NCBI RefSeq assembly: GCF_013391085.1
Contig: NZ_CP058334.1
Coordinates: 1,612,001 to 1,676,000 of the forward strand
Reading direction: 5' to 3'
DNA from: Natronomonas halophila
Lineage (GTDB): Archaea > Halobacteriota > Halobacteria > Halobacteriales > Haloarculaceae
DNA length: 64,000 nt
Shown here: positions 56,181-64,000 of the stretch, in pieces
Position numbering within the stretch: position 1 is the first letter of the stretch
Layout: the number at the start of each line of letters is the position of its first letter
Translations under genes and position numbers: made by a program
The notes under the pieces: generated by a model
What the model saw: only the letters and a program-made list of their open reading frames with translations
Database searches by the model: none
What the model was told of the DNA's origin: nothing

Positions 56181-57031
56181 GTTGGCAGGCCGTCGCCCAG
56201 AAGGACTTCCGCGACGCCATCCGCTCGCGACTACTCATCGCCCTGACGGCGCTGTTCGCGCTCTTCGCGGTCGGCGCGGCATACGTCGTCTCCGAAATCC
56301 AGCCGCCCCAGCAGGCCGCCCTGACCGGCGAGGTGACGACCGTTCTGCTCATCGTCGGCCTCGTGCAGGCGACGGCGGTGTTCATCCCCATCGTCGCCAT
56401 CGCGGTCGCCTACCGGGCGCTGGCCGGCGAACGACAGAGCGGGAGTCTGAAGGTCCTGCTCTCGCTGCCGAACAGCCGCGCTGACGTCGTCTTCGGCAAG
56501 TTCCTCGGCCGCGCTGGCGTCGTCACCGTCGCCCTCTTCGTCGGCTTCGCCGTCGGCCTCGTCGCGACGGCGGCGCTCGCCGAAGCGTTCTCCGCGCTCG
56601 AATACATCGTCTTCGTCGGCACCTCGCTGCTCTTCGCGTTCGTCTTCGTCTCCATCGCCGTCGGCGTCTCCGCGTTCACGTCCTCTACCTCCCGGGCCGC
56701 CTACGGCTCGTTCGGCATCTTCGTCGTCTTCCAGTTCCTCTGGGGTATCCTGTCGCAGGGCATCGTCTACGGCCTCAACGGCTTCTCCTTCGAGGGCGTC
56801 CAGCAGGGCGACCCCCTCTCGGACCTCTTTCAGGTGCTGACCATCATCGACCCGACGGCCGCCTACCAGCAGGCGACCAACTGGACGGTCCGCCTGCTCG
56901 CCGAAAACCAGGAGGTTCAGGACGCGCCGGCCTTCTACCTCGAACCGTGGTTCGGCTTCGTGATAATGGCAATCTGGATCATCCTCCCGCTGGCTATCGG
57001 CTACTACCGGTTCGAAGCCTCGGACCTGTAA
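56177..57031 (+). CDS. ABC transporter permease (NosY/ABC-2 type)
   Basis: This 284-residue membrane subunit has about six hydrophobic segments: an N-terminal cytoplasmic helix (WQAVAQKDFRDAIRSRLLIALTAL), then TVLLIVGLVQATAVFIPIVAIAVAYRALAGERQSGSLKVLLSLP, which is typical of the ABC-2/NosY permease family, and later segments to the C-terminal FVIMAIWIILPLAIGYYRFEASDL. Its ATG overlaps the ATPase stop, so they form one transporter. The substrate is unknown. Confidence 0.88.
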   Translation: MSWQAVAQKDFRDAIRSRLLIALTALFALFAVGAAYVVSEIQPPQQAALTGEVTTVLLIVGLVQATAVFIPIVAIAVAYRALAGERQSGSLKVLLSLPNSRADVVFGKFLGRAGVVTVALFVGFAVGLVATAALAEAFSALEYIVFVGTSLLFAFVFVSIAVGVSAFTSSTSRAAYGSFGIFVVFQFLWGILSQGIVYGLNGFSFEGVQQGDPLSDLFQVLTIIDPTAAYQQATNWTVRLLAENQEVQDAPAFYLEPWFGFVIMAIWIILPLAIGYYRFEASDL

Positions 57032-57078
57032 TCTTAGGTCCCCCATTTTTCTAACTGCCCGACGTATCCTCACCTGTC

Positions 57079-57501
57079 ATGTCCCGCAACCCCTTCGACG
57101 AAATCGAGCGGATGTTCGACCGGATGAGCAACCGCCTCGAACCGTTCGACGAGGGCGTCTTCGAGGGGTCGGTCGCCGTCGACATCGAGGAAACCGACGA
57201 CGCCTACGTCGTGACGGCTGACCTGCCGGGCTTCGACCGCGATGACATCGACGTCGAACTCGCGGGCGACCGCCTGACGCTGTCGGCCACCCACACCGAG
57301 GCGGAATCGGAGGAAGGCGACGAAGACGGGGGTCGCTACCTCCGACGGGAGCGCCGCCAGCAGTCGGTCAGCCGGTCGGTTCGCCTCCCCGAACCGGTCG
57401 ATGAGGACGCCACGGAGGCCGAGTACAACAACGGCGTCCTGACGGTCACGCTCCCGAAGGAAGCCGAGGGCGATTCCGGCCACGACATCCCCATCAACTG
57501 A
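57079..57501 (+). CDS. Hsp20/alpha-crystallin family small heat-shock protein
   Basis: This 140-residue holdase has an N-terminal arm (FDEIERMFDRMSNRLEPFDE), then the alpha-crystallin domain: VAVDIEETDDAYVVTADLPGFDRDDIDVELAGDRLTLSATH, a glutamate-rich loop (EAESEEGDEDGGRYLRRERRQ) in place of the usual loop, and the C-terminal GVLTVTLPKE block. The final HDIPIN carries the I-x-I-type anchor (IPI). It is transcribed alone between the transporter and ilvA. Confidence 0.9.
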   Translation: MSRNPFDEIERMFDRMSNRLEPFDEGVFEGSVAVDIEETDDAYVVTADLPGFDRDDIDVELAGDRLTLSATHTEAESEEGDEDGGRYLRRERRQQSVSRSVRLPEPVDEDATEAEYNNGVLTVTLPKEAEGDSGHDIPIN

Positions 57502-57756
57502 CCCGACTCGAGCGAGTTCCTTTTTATACCCGACCACCCCCGAACGGCCGTCTGTCAACCGTCGAACGACCGTCTGACGAACGGTTCCTCCCCGCGTTGT
57601 CTTGCGGTTACACTTTCACTCCGCATGGAGGGGTTTTATGGTACATCCGGCCTCCCAATCTAATGCACACGCTCCTTCCCCTTTTGGCCTACCACCGCCG
57701 AGCGACGGTGCCGGCGGCCCGGAAGGCCTACCATTCCGCCACGAGTAGCCGTGGGT
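57502..57756 (+). promoter_or_regulatory. ilvA leader region
   Basis: This intergenic stretch has a T-rich tract CCTTTTTATACC (57520-57531) after hsp20, and GGGGTTTTATGG about 25-30 bases before an ATG at 57662. That ATG opens a short Leu-rich reading (MHTLLPLLAYH) ahead of ilvA. If transcription starts there, ilvA has a leader of about 95 bases. Confidence 0.35.
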
Positions 57757-58965
57757 ATGCTCGAGTTCGCCGACGTGGAAGCGGCCCGCGAGACGGTCGC
57801 GGAGACCGCCCGGGAGACCCCGCTCGAATACTCCAACACGTTCTCGAACCGGACCGGCGCGGACATCCATCTGAAACTGGAGAACTTCCAGCGCACCGGC
57901 TCGTTCAAGATTCGCGGCGCGACGAACAAGATCGCCCAACTGACCGACGAAGAACGCGAGCGCGGCGTCGTCACCGCCAGCGCCGGCAACCACGCACAGG
58001 GCGTCGCCCTCGCTGCGACCCGCGCGGGCGTCGATTCGACCATCGTCATGCCCGAGTACGCGCCCATCTCGAAGATCAACGCCACCCGCGAATACGGCGC
58101 CGAGGTCGTCCTCCACGGCGTCGACTACGATGCCGCCGCCGAGCGGGCCCACGAAATCGAACGCGAGGAGGACCGCACCTACGTCCACGCCTTCGACGAC
58201 CCCGCCGTCATGGCCGGGCAGGGCACCATCGGCCTCGAAATCGTCGACGACTGCCCGCAGGTCGACACCGTCGTCGTCCCAATCGGCGGCGGCGGCCTCA
58301 TCGCCGGTATCGCCACCGCCGTCAAGGCCCAGACTGACGCCCGCGTCGTCGGCGTGCAGGCGGAGGGTGCCTCCAGCGTCGCCGCCTCCCTCGAAAAGGG
58401 CGAGGTCATCGAACGGGATTCGGTCGACACCATCGCCGACGGTATCGCCACCCGAAAGGTCGGCGAGCAGACCTTCGAGGTCATCGAAGAGCGGGTCGAC
58501 GAGGTGGTCACCGTTACCGACCCCGAAATCGCCAACGCCGTCGTCTCCCTGCTGGAGCGCTCGAAAACGCTGGTCGAGGGCGCCGGGGGTGTCCCGCTGG
58601 CTGCCGTCCTGGAAGAGCGCTTCGACTACGAGGAGGACGAAACCATCGTCCCCGCGCTCTGCGGCGGGAATATCGATTTGAACGTCCTCACGACGGTCAT
58701 CCGCCGCGGTCTGGTCGAACGCGGCCGCTTCCTCCGGGTTCGAACCGTCCTCAAGGACCGCCCCGGCGCGCTGGAGGAACTGGTGGAGTTGCTGGCCGAG
58801 AATCGGACGAACATCTACGCCATCGAGCACGACCGCGCCTCGAAGGATATCGCGATGAACGCCGCCGAGGTGGAACTGGACCTCGAAACTCGCGGCCACG
58901 AGCATGCGCTGGAACTGCTGGATGCGATGGAGGCCGCCGGGTACGAAGTTGAAGTCTTGGTGTAG
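57757..58965 (+). CDS. ilvA: Threonine ammonia-lyase (biosynthetic-type threonine dehydratase)
   Basis: This 402-residue PLP enzyme deaminates threonine to 2-oxobutyrate for isoleucine synthesis. The PLP lysine is Lys51 in RTGSFKIRGA, and the phosphate loop is IGGGGLIAG near residue 177. SAGNHAQGVA is near 77. A C-terminal ACT regulatory domain (RTVLKDRPGALEELVELLAENRTNIYAIEHDR) of about 75 residues suggests control by isoleucine or valine. ATG 57757 is preferred to a GTG two codons earlier. A strong set of inverted repeats follows the gene. Confidence 0.92.
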   Translation: MLEFADVEAARETVAETARETPLEYSNTFSNRTGADIHLKLENFQRTGSFKIRGATNKIAQLTDEERERGVVTASAGNHAQGVALAATRAGVDSTIVMPEYAPISKINATREYGAEVVLHGVDYDAAAERAHEIEREEDRTYVHAFDDPAVMAGQGTIGLEIVDDCPQVDTVVVPIGGGGLIAGIATAVKAQTDARVVGVQAEGASSVAASLEKGEVIERDSVDTIADGIATRKVGEQTFEVIEERVDEVVTVTDPEIANAVVSLLERSKTLVEGAGGVPLAAVLEERFDYEEDETIVPALCGGNIDLNVLTTVIRRGLVERGRFLRVRTVLKDRPGALEELVELLAENRTNIYAIEHDRASKDIAMNAAEVELDLETRGHEHALELLDAMEAAGYEVEVLV

Positions 58966-58992
58966 GGTTCTCTGTTCGGGTTTTATAAACAG

Positions 58993-59116
58993 GGCTCGGT
59001 GACTGCTCGACCGCAAACAGCCGGGAAGCCCTCGGCCCGCTAGCGGTCGCTAAACAGGATATCCTCCCTACGGTCGGATAGAGCCTGTTTAGCGACTAAA
59101 TAAACGCCACCGAGCC
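58993..59116. repeat. Nested palindrome between convergent ilvA and ligase genes
   Basis: Three nested stem pairs share one centre: GGCTCGGTG (58993-59001) with CACCGAGCC (59108-59116), GTCGCTAAACAGG (59046-59058) with CCTGTTTAGCGAC (59084-59096), and TATCC with GGATA inside. The 13-bp stem is perfect. It may be a small insertion element or a two-way terminator. Confidence 0.65.
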
Positions 59117-59166
59117 TCACCCTTCCAGTCCACCAGGTCAGCACCGCACCTGCCCTTCCCCGGATC

Positions 59167-59195
59167 GGATGGTCGGCCTTGCGGCCGACCCATCC
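59167..59195. terminator. GC-rich hairpin before the ligase stop
   Basis: GGATGGTCGGCC-TTGC-GGCCGACCCATCC is a 12-bp stem with one bulged C. It lies 32 bases beyond the minus-strand ligase stop, where it could end that transcript. Confidence 0.5.
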
Positions 59196-59227
59196 TCCCG
59201 GCCGAAACGAGCGATTTTCCTTAAAAC

Positions 59228-60763
59228 TCAGCCACCATTCTGCACGCTCGCTTCGGCCTGCGGCAGCCAGTCGATGAACGTCCCCTCGATGAGCGTCTCG
59301 GATTGCTTGTCGATGTATTCGGCCTGCATCCCCCAGACGGCTTGCGCGAACGGCTCTCCCCGGCCGACGGCCTCGGCGACCAGTCGATGCTTCCAACTCG
59401 CGGGCGTCACCCGGCGGTCGACACGCTCGCGGAGCGGCTGGATGTAGCGGTTGGCTTCCTCGGCGTCCAGCCCCCGCAGCTCAAGGCCGTCGCGGGCGAT
59501 TTCGAACAGTTCGGCGTATATCTCCTCGGTGTCGGTCGTCTCCTCGCCCGCGCCGGTAATCCAGCGGAAGTCGGCATCGAGGCCGTCCCGGACGGCCGCA
59601 TAGAAGTTCTCCTCGGCGGCCTCCCACGGCAGGTCGTAGAGCGGGTGTTCGCGGCGCGGAAGGCTCTCAAGCAGCCCCGCGAAAACCGCCAGCAGGGCGA
59701 CGGTGTCCCGGACTGTCGGCTGGCCGGGCAGCGGCCGGAACTCGATGCGGGCGTTGGCGCTCTGCCGCGTCGGGCCGTCGAAGACGGGGCGGACCCACCG
59801 CCAGAAGGTGCCGTGTTTGTGCCGGAAGTGGGCGAACTGGTCGTCGAAGCGGTGGCCCGTCTCCATGACCGTCGGCACGACCGTCTCGTCGGCGGCGATA
59901 CGCTGGAGGGCCTCGTCGATGTCCTCGATGTCCTCCGGGAAGGTCACCTTCTCGCTGTCGGCGGGGTTGAGCACCGATTCGAAGACGGGCACGCGGTTTT
60001 CCATCCACGTCTCGTCGAGAATCGTCTCGGGGTCCGAATCGTAGAGTTCCGGCGGGAAGAACGGGCTATTGACGGCCACGCCGAGCAGCGGCCCGGCGAT
60101 ACGGAGCGCATACCGGAACCGCTCGGGCAGGTCGTGGGCGTGGGCCATCTGGTAGTGTGGCTGAATCGAGGTGATGAGGCTCTCAGGCATTACGGTATCC
60201 GCCGACAGCGAGACGTGCGGGGCGTCCAGTTGGAGTTCCGCCGCGTAATCGGTGTTGGCCATCGCGTGATACCGCGTCGAGGCCGACATGTTCGTCGCCA
60301 TCCGAATGCCGTCCTCCTCGATGCTGTCGGTCAGGTAGTCGCTGGCCGTCTCGCCGATGGGCGGGACCGTCCACATCCCGTCGCTGACCAGCGCGATACC
60401 CTCGCGTTTGACCTCGGTTTCGGCGGCGTCGAGTTTGGCCTGCACCTCGGCTTCCTGTGCGCGGAGGCCGTATCGGGACAGCGGTTGGGGCGCCGTCGAC
60501 AGTTCGGCGTTGTGCAGGCCCAGTTCCTTCTCGAAGCCGATATACTCCAGCAGGCGGCGCGGGACGCGCATGAGGGCGTCCGTCTCGTCGTCGACCGCGT
60601 AGAACTCGTATTCGAGGCCGACGATGGCCTGCGGGTTGTCGAAGGTGCCGTCCTCGATTTCCTCGCGCAACGCCTCGACCTCGCTGTCGACCCGCGACGC
60701 GAACTCCTCGTCGTCGACTTCGAGGGCCGCCCTGACCTGCGCCGCGAGTTCTGAGGCAGACAT
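59228..60763 (-). CDS. GCS2-family glutamate-cysteine ligase-like protein
   Basis: This 511-residue protein has the carboxylate-amine ligase (GCS2) hallmarks: AIVGLEYEFYAVD near residue 47, LSTAPQPLSRYGL, a histidine-rich ITSIQPHYQMAHAHDLPERFRYALRIAGPLLGVAVNSPFF block, and RIEFRPLPGQPT. Haloarchaea make gamma-glutamylcysteine as their main thiol with a GshA of this superfamily, but this one is longer than typical GshA, so it may be a paralogue joining another amine. No partner enzyme is nearby. Confidence 0.78.
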   Translation of the reverse strand: MSASELAAQVRAALEVDDEEFASRVDSEVEALREEIEDGTFDNPQAIVGLEYEFYAVDDETDALMRVPRRLLEYIGFEKELGLHNAELSTAPQPLSRYGLRAQEAEVQAKLDAAETEVKREGIALVSDGMWTVPPIGETASDYLTDSIEEDGIRMATNMSASTRYHAMANTDYAAELQLDAPHVSLSADTVMPESLITSIQPHYQMAHAHDLPERFRYALRIAGPLLGVAVNSPFFPPELYDSDPETILDETWMENRVPVFESVLNPADSEKVTFPEDIEDIDEALQRIAADETVVPTVMETGHRFDDQFAHFRHKHGTFWRWVRPVFDGPTRQSANARIEFRPLPGQPTVRDTVALLAVFAGLLESLPRREHPLYDLPWEAAEENFYAAVRDGLDADFRWITGAGEETTDTEEIYAELFEIARDGLELRGLDAEEANRYIQPLRERVDRRVTPASWKHRLVAEAVGRGEPFAQAVWGMQAEYIDKQSETLIEGTFIDWLPQAEASVQNGG

Positions 60764-60831
60764 GTCGGTCCCTGAGTGCGGCTAGGGTTTGAAACGTGTG
60801 GCTGTCGCGAGGCCTCGCGCCCCGCGGAGAG

Positions 60832-61224
60832 TCACGATTCCTCCATCGTCGGCGCGGGCCGTTCGTAGGCGAACGCCAGCAGTGCCGCCGTTTCGTGGTC
60901 GACGTTGATGACCTCGCCGAGGCCCTCCATCGTGACGATGACGCGGCCGTCCTCGACGAACGCCGAGGCGGGCCGACCGTCGGTCACGGTGACGGTTTCC
61001 TCTTGGGCCAGCGCACGGACGAGCGCGCGAACCGCCGTTTCGAGGTGGTCGGCGCGGTTGTCCGGGTGGACGTAGGTGAGGTCGGCGTCCGTGAGGTCGT
61101 CCATGTAATCGCTGGCCTCCGGCGGCGGTCCGTGTTCGGCCGAGGCCTCGCTTTTCGACCCCTCGAGTTTGTCCGCGAGATACTCGTCGGCCCAGTCGCG
61201 TCCCGCCGAGCCGGTGCTTGCCAT
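60832..61224 (-). CDS. Conserved haloarchaeal protein, 130 residues
   Basis: This 130-residue acidic soluble protein has a charged N-terminal half (DWADEYLADKLEGSKSEASAEH) and a strand-rich C-terminal half (ETVTVTDGRPASAFVEDGRVIVTMEGLGEVINVDHETAALLAFAY). No recognised motif is present, and it is probably a haloarchaea-specific family. ATG 61224 is preferred to an in-frame start 29 codons upstream, which would overlap the divergent gene. The two starts are 88 bases apart. Confidence 0.62.
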   Translation of the reverse strand: MASTGSAGRDWADEYLADKLEGSKSEASAEHGPPPEASDYMDDLTDADLTYVHPDNRADHLETAVRALVRALAQEETVTVTDGRPASAFVEDGRVIVTMEGLGEVINVDHETAALLAFAYERPAPTMEES

Positions 61225-61312
61225 GTCGTAACATACAACGAGCGGGACAATCAATCCACCTCCCGCCTCGCCGTCGGGCAAGGGCCTTGTCTCCGCAGTC
61301 CCAAGAGCCACC

Positions 61313-61720
61313 GTGACCGAGACGACCGACGAACTGGTCGACTACTGCAAGACGCAGGCGGGCCTGCTGTCGGGCCGCGCCGAAACCATCGGGACGGAGG
61401 CCGACGAGCTACTGGACGAAATCGACGAGGACATCGAAACGCTCCGCGAGCGCCTCGAAGAGACGCCCGAGGACGTCGGCGATATCGAAACCGAGGGCGA
61501 ATCCCTCGAAGAAAAGCAGGCTATCGTCGAGGCCAAGCGAGCGCGCATGTCCGCCTTTCAGGACCTCGCGGCCGACTATCTCGACCTCGCCGAGGACATC
61601 ACCGATACCGAGCCCGAAACCGCCCTCGCGCGCATCGTCGACTTCGAATCCGAACGCGACGCTCCCGCCTACTTCGACGAACGAACGACGATTCTGGAGA
61701 CCGTCGCCGAGGAGTCCTGA
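61313..61720 (+). CDS. Coiled-coil acidic protein, 135 residues
   Basis: This 135-residue protein starts with GTG and is almost all helix: heptad-like acidic repeats from about residue 25 to 80 (EADELLDEIDEDIETLRERLEETPEDVGDIE) and a second helical block (MSAFQDLAADYLDLAEDI). It has no known motif. It is divergent from the 130-residue gene and ends one base before the convergent aminotransferase stop. Function is unknown. Confidence 0.65.
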   Translation: MTETTDELVDYCKTQAGLLSGRAETIGTEADELLDEIDEDIETLRERLEETPEDVGDIETEGESLEEKQAIVEAKRARMSAFQDLAADYLDLAEDITDTEPETALARIVDFESERDAPAYFDERTTILETVAEES

Positions 61721-61721
61721 G

Positions 61722-62876
61722 TCAGTATTCGGCGACGCCCCTTTCGAGGCGGTCCAGCCCCTCTTCCAGCCGGTCCATCGAGTTCGCGAAGGAGAGCCGA
61801 AGCCGGCCAGCACCGGCCTCGCCGAAGCCGCTGCCGGGCGCGAGGACGACGCCGTGTTCTTTTAAGAGATACTTCGCGAAGTCGAGCGCCTCGGCGTCGG
61901 CGTCGTAATCCAGAAACGCGTAGAAGGCGCCCTCGGGTCGTGGCGCGGAGACGCCGTCCATGTCGTCGAGGCGGTCGCCGACGTAATCGCGTCGCCGCTC
62001 GAAGGCCGCGTACATCTCCTCGAACGGCTCCTGCGGCCCCGTCAGCGCCGCGATGGCCGCGTGCTGGGAGACGCTCGACGCACAGGCCGTCGTCGATTCG
62101 CGGATTTTCGTTACCTCACCGATAATCGATTTCTCGCCGGCCAGCCAGCCGAGCCGCCAGCCCGTCATCGCGTAGGTTTTCGAGCAGGAGCCGACGGTCA
62201 GCACGTGGTCGGGATGGCCGGTCAGCGCCGCGATACCGCGCGGCTCCCGGTCGTAGGTCAGCCCCGCGTACACCTCATCGGCGATGACGTGCGCGCCGCA
62301 GTCGGCCGCGGCCGCCACGACGGCCCGAATCGGCTCGGGGTCGAAGACCCGGCCGGTCGGGTTCGACGGTGTGGTCAAAATCACGGCACCCGTCTCCGGA
62401 CCCATCCGCTGGATGAGGCGGTCGGCATCGAGGTCGTAGCCCTCTTCGACGGGCATCGGCACCTCGACCGGTTCGCCGTCCGCCAGAAACGCCTGCGTCT
62501 CGTAGTTCGGCCACGACGGCCCGGGATACAGCAACTTCTCGCCCGGTCCGACGGTCGCCAGCACCGCCAGATGCAGGGCCTCCATCCCGCCGACCGTGAC
62601 GACGATTTCATCGATGGCGTGTTCGACGCCGTAATCGCTGGCCATCGCGTCGCTGATTGCCCGCCGACATTCGGGCAGCCCCGCGTTCGAGGTGTAGTGG
62701 GTCGCGCCCTCGCGGGCCGCTTCCGCGGCCGCCTCGACGACGTGCTCGGGGGTGTTGAAATCCGGTTCGCCGACTTCGAGGCGGACCAGTTCGCGGTCGA
62801 CCGACTCCGCGAGGTCGAACATCACCCGTATCTGGGACCGCTCGGCCCGCCGCACCCGGTCCGTTGGTTGGTGCAT
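61722..62876 (-). CDS. Class I/II PLP-dependent aminotransferase
   Basis: This 384-residue aminotransferase has LEVGEPDFNTPEHV near residue 36, TSNAGLPECRRAI, the aspartate of HVIADEVYAGLTYD, the Schiff-base lysine in VGSCSKTYAMTGWRLGW near 238, and the substrate arginine in AGRLRLSFANS near the end. The sequence resembles aspartate/aromatic/alanine aminotransferases of the AAT-I branch; the amino-acid substrate is not clear. It is divergent from hisD by 100 bases, so a histidinol-phosphate role is conceivable but the motifs are not HisC-specific. Confidence 0.86.
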   Translation of the reverse strand: MHQPTDRVRRAERSQIRVMFDLAESVDRELVRLEVGEPDFNTPEHVVEAAAEAAREGATHYTSNAGLPECRRAISDAMASDYGVEHAIDEIVVTVGGMEALHLAVLATVGPGEKLLYPGPSWPNYETQAFLADGEPVEVPMPVEEGYDLDADRLIQRMGPETGAVILTTPSNPTGRVFDPEPIRAVVAAAADCGAHVIADEVYAGLTYDREPRGIAALTGHPDHVLTVGSCSKTYAMTGWRLGWLAGEKSIIGEVTKIRESTTACASSVSQHAAIAALTGPQEPFEEMYAAFERRRDYVGDRLDDMDGVSAPRPEGAFYAFLDYDADAEALDFAKYLLKEHGVVLAPGSGFGEAGAGRLRLSFANSMDRLEEGLDRLERGVAEY

Positions 62877-62945
62877 GCGCGGGGCTACGACCGGCGGGAG
62901 TAAAGCAATCGGGTCATCGGCCGCGCCGAGGTTCCGCGATACGAG

Positions 62946-62953
62946 TTTTTAAC
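62946..62953 (+). promoter_or_regulatory. TATA box of hisD
   Basis: TTTTTAAC lies 24-31 bases before ATG 62977, matching a leaderless or nearly leaderless start. Confidence 0.6.
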
Positions 62954-62976
62954 TCAGATACTGGGGATTGTGAACT

Positions 62977-64000
62977 ATGAGCACAGAATATCTGAAATCG
63001 GCGGCCGACGCGTCCCTCGAAATCCCACAGGACGTCACGGATTCCGTCCGCGATATCGTCGACACGGTCCGAGAACGCGGCGACGAGGGGGTTCGCGAAC
63101 TCACACGGAAATTCGACGGCGTCGAGCGCGAGGCTCTCCGGGTGAGCGACGAGGAAATCGACGCGGCGGCGGAGTCGCTTACCGACGCCGAGCGGCGAGC
63201 CATTGACAACACCGTCGAGAACGTCCGTGAGTTCCACGAAGAACAGTTCTCGCACCTCGACGGCTTCGAGCGGGAGTTCGGGGAGGGAATCACCCTCGGG
63301 ACGCGACTGGTGCCGGTCGAACGGGCTGGCGTGTACGTCCCCGGCGGCCGCAAACCGCTGGTCGCGGCGCCGGCGATGACCATCGTCCCGGCGACCGTCG
63401 TCGGCGTGGACACCGTCGTCGCCTGTGCACCGCCTCAGTCGGACGGGTCGGTACAGGCCGCCCAACTGTACGCCATGGACCGGGCCGGCGCGGACGAAAT
63501 CTACGTCGCGGGCGGCGCCCAGGCCGTCGCGTCGATGGCCTACGGGACCAAAACCATCCCCAGCGTCGACGAGATAACCGGGCCGGGCAACGTCTACGTC
63601 ATCGAGGCCAAACGGCAGGTGTTCGGCCACGTCGGCATCGACTTCCTCGCCGGGCCCACGGAGGTGCTGATAATTGCCGACGAGACGGCCGACCCCGCGT
63701 TGGTCGCGACCGACCTGCTCGCGCAGGCCGAACACGACCCGCGCTCGCGGGCCATCCTCGTCGCGACGGACCGGGACATCGCCGAGGCGACCGTCGACGA
63801 GGTCCACGAGCAACTCCCGGACCTCCACACTGAGGAGGTCGCAGGGGAGTGCTGGGAGGAAAACGGCGAGGTCATCCTCGCCGACGACCTCGATGCCGCG
63901 GCCGCCGTCGCCAACGACTACGCCCCCGAACACCTGCAGGTGATGACCGACGAGCCCCGGGGGCTCCTCGAGGACCTCCACAACTACGGGTCGCTGTTCC
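62977..64000 (+). CDS. hisD: Histidinol dehydrogenase (3' end outside window)
   Basis: The first 341 residues of HisD, which oxidises L-histidinol to L-histidine in two NAD-dependent steps. Conserved blocks are VPVERAGVYVPGGRKPLVAAPAMT near residue 109, EITGPGNVYVIEAKRQVFGHVGIDFLAGPTEV near 195, the zinc-ligand region LLAQAEHDPRSRA, and NDYAPEHLQV with the catalytic Glu-His. The frame runs off the end of the window with about 85 residues missing. ATG 62977 follows a TATA box at the expected distance. Confidence 0.95.
   Translation, partial: MSTEYLKSAADASLEIPQDVTDSVRDIVDTVRERGDEGVRELTRKFDGVEREALRVSDEEIDAAAESLTDAERRAIDNTVENVREFHEEQFSHLDGFEREFGEGITLGTRLVPVERAGVYVPGGRKPLVAAPAMTIVPATVVGVDTVVACAPPQSDGSVQAAQLYAMDRAGADEIYVAGGAQAVASMAYGTKTIPSVDEITGPGNVYVIEAKRQVFGHVGIDFLAGPTEVLIIADETADPALVATDLLAQAEHDPRSRAILVATDRDIAEATVDEVHEQLPDLHTEEVAGECWEENGEVILADDLDAAAAVANDYAPEHLQVMTDEPRGLLEDLHNYGSLF

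Noticed and set aside
59303-60754. A 483-codon plus-strand frame opposite the GCS2-family ligase
   Set aside because: Antisense shadow; low-complexity Val/Arg/Gly composition and no motif.

Overview
The window is high-GC chromosomal DNA of a haloarchaeon (class Halobacteria). The evidence is the acidic, lysine-poor proteome, overlapping ATGA/GTGA and TGATG gene junctions, leaderless genes with an archaeal TATA box about 25 bases before the start codon, D-family DNA polymerase, Orc1/Cdc6 initiators, KEOPS Cgi121, Hel308 and a type-I-like archaeal signal peptidase. A Natronomonas-like organism is a reasonable guess, but genus is an inference. No rRNA, tRNA, CRISPR array or intact insertion sequence was seen.

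Layout. 1-6.9 kb: cobalamin locus A (end of cobN, cbiC, cbiE, a short CbiX-like protein, an UPF0284 CobT-like protein, cbiA) with a cyclase-family hydrolase. 6.9-17.3 kb: mixed housekeeping genes (GIY-YIG protein, LarB-like, DUF1931 histone-fold protein, rpiA, glmM-type mutase, class V aminotransferase, a hydrolase lacking the usual serine, class I glutamine amidotransferase, HPP membrane protein, acyl-CoA dehydrogenase, RidA) and several very small zinc-ribbon or membrane proteins. 17.3-32.9 kb: a replication supercluster made of orc1/cdc6, a 1.3 kb origin with candidate origin recognition boxes (ORBs) and an AT-rich core, oapABC, a second cdc6, a MutS-family ATPase and both PolD subunits. 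33-41 kb: signal peptidase, an AbrB/MaoC pair that may relate to polyhydroxyalkanoate, Cgi121-Hel308, and a Tat-exported penicillin-acylase-like enzyme. 41-44 kb: ferredoxin, malate dehydrogenase, MFS transporter. 44-52.8 kb: cobalamin locus B, an eleven-gene minus-strand operon (cbiT-L-F-G-H1-H2-ferredoxin-unknown-cbiX-DUF3209-PQQ-like). 53-64 kb: uvrC, an ABC exporter, Hsp20, ilvA, a GCS2-family ligase, an aminotransferase and the start of hisD.

How the genes work together. Locus B supplies the methyltransferases, ring-contraction and cobalt-insertion steps of the anaerobic corrin pathway. Locus A supplies the later methylmutase, C5-methyltransferase and a,c-diamide synthase, plus a CobN subunit normally tied to the aerobic pathway. 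The replication cluster couples initiator genes, origin and replicative polymerase.

Most interesting signals. (1) ORB-like DNA motifs lie not only in the origin but also inside the coding linkers of orc1 and the PolD small subunit, where both encode PVETKGSSS. (2) A family of roughly 100-205 bp palindromic elements sits 1-3 bases after the stop codons of three replication genes, with a fourth copy nearby; two copies share 91 identical bases. (3) Six CTAG tetranucleotides cluster in the AT-rich origin core. (4) One CbiH paralogue carries a Ser/Thr-rich tail with five KCGAS repeats. (5) A LAGLIDADG-like protein is embedded in the cobalamin operon. (6) Uncatalogued 29- and 37-codon genes have plausible promoters.
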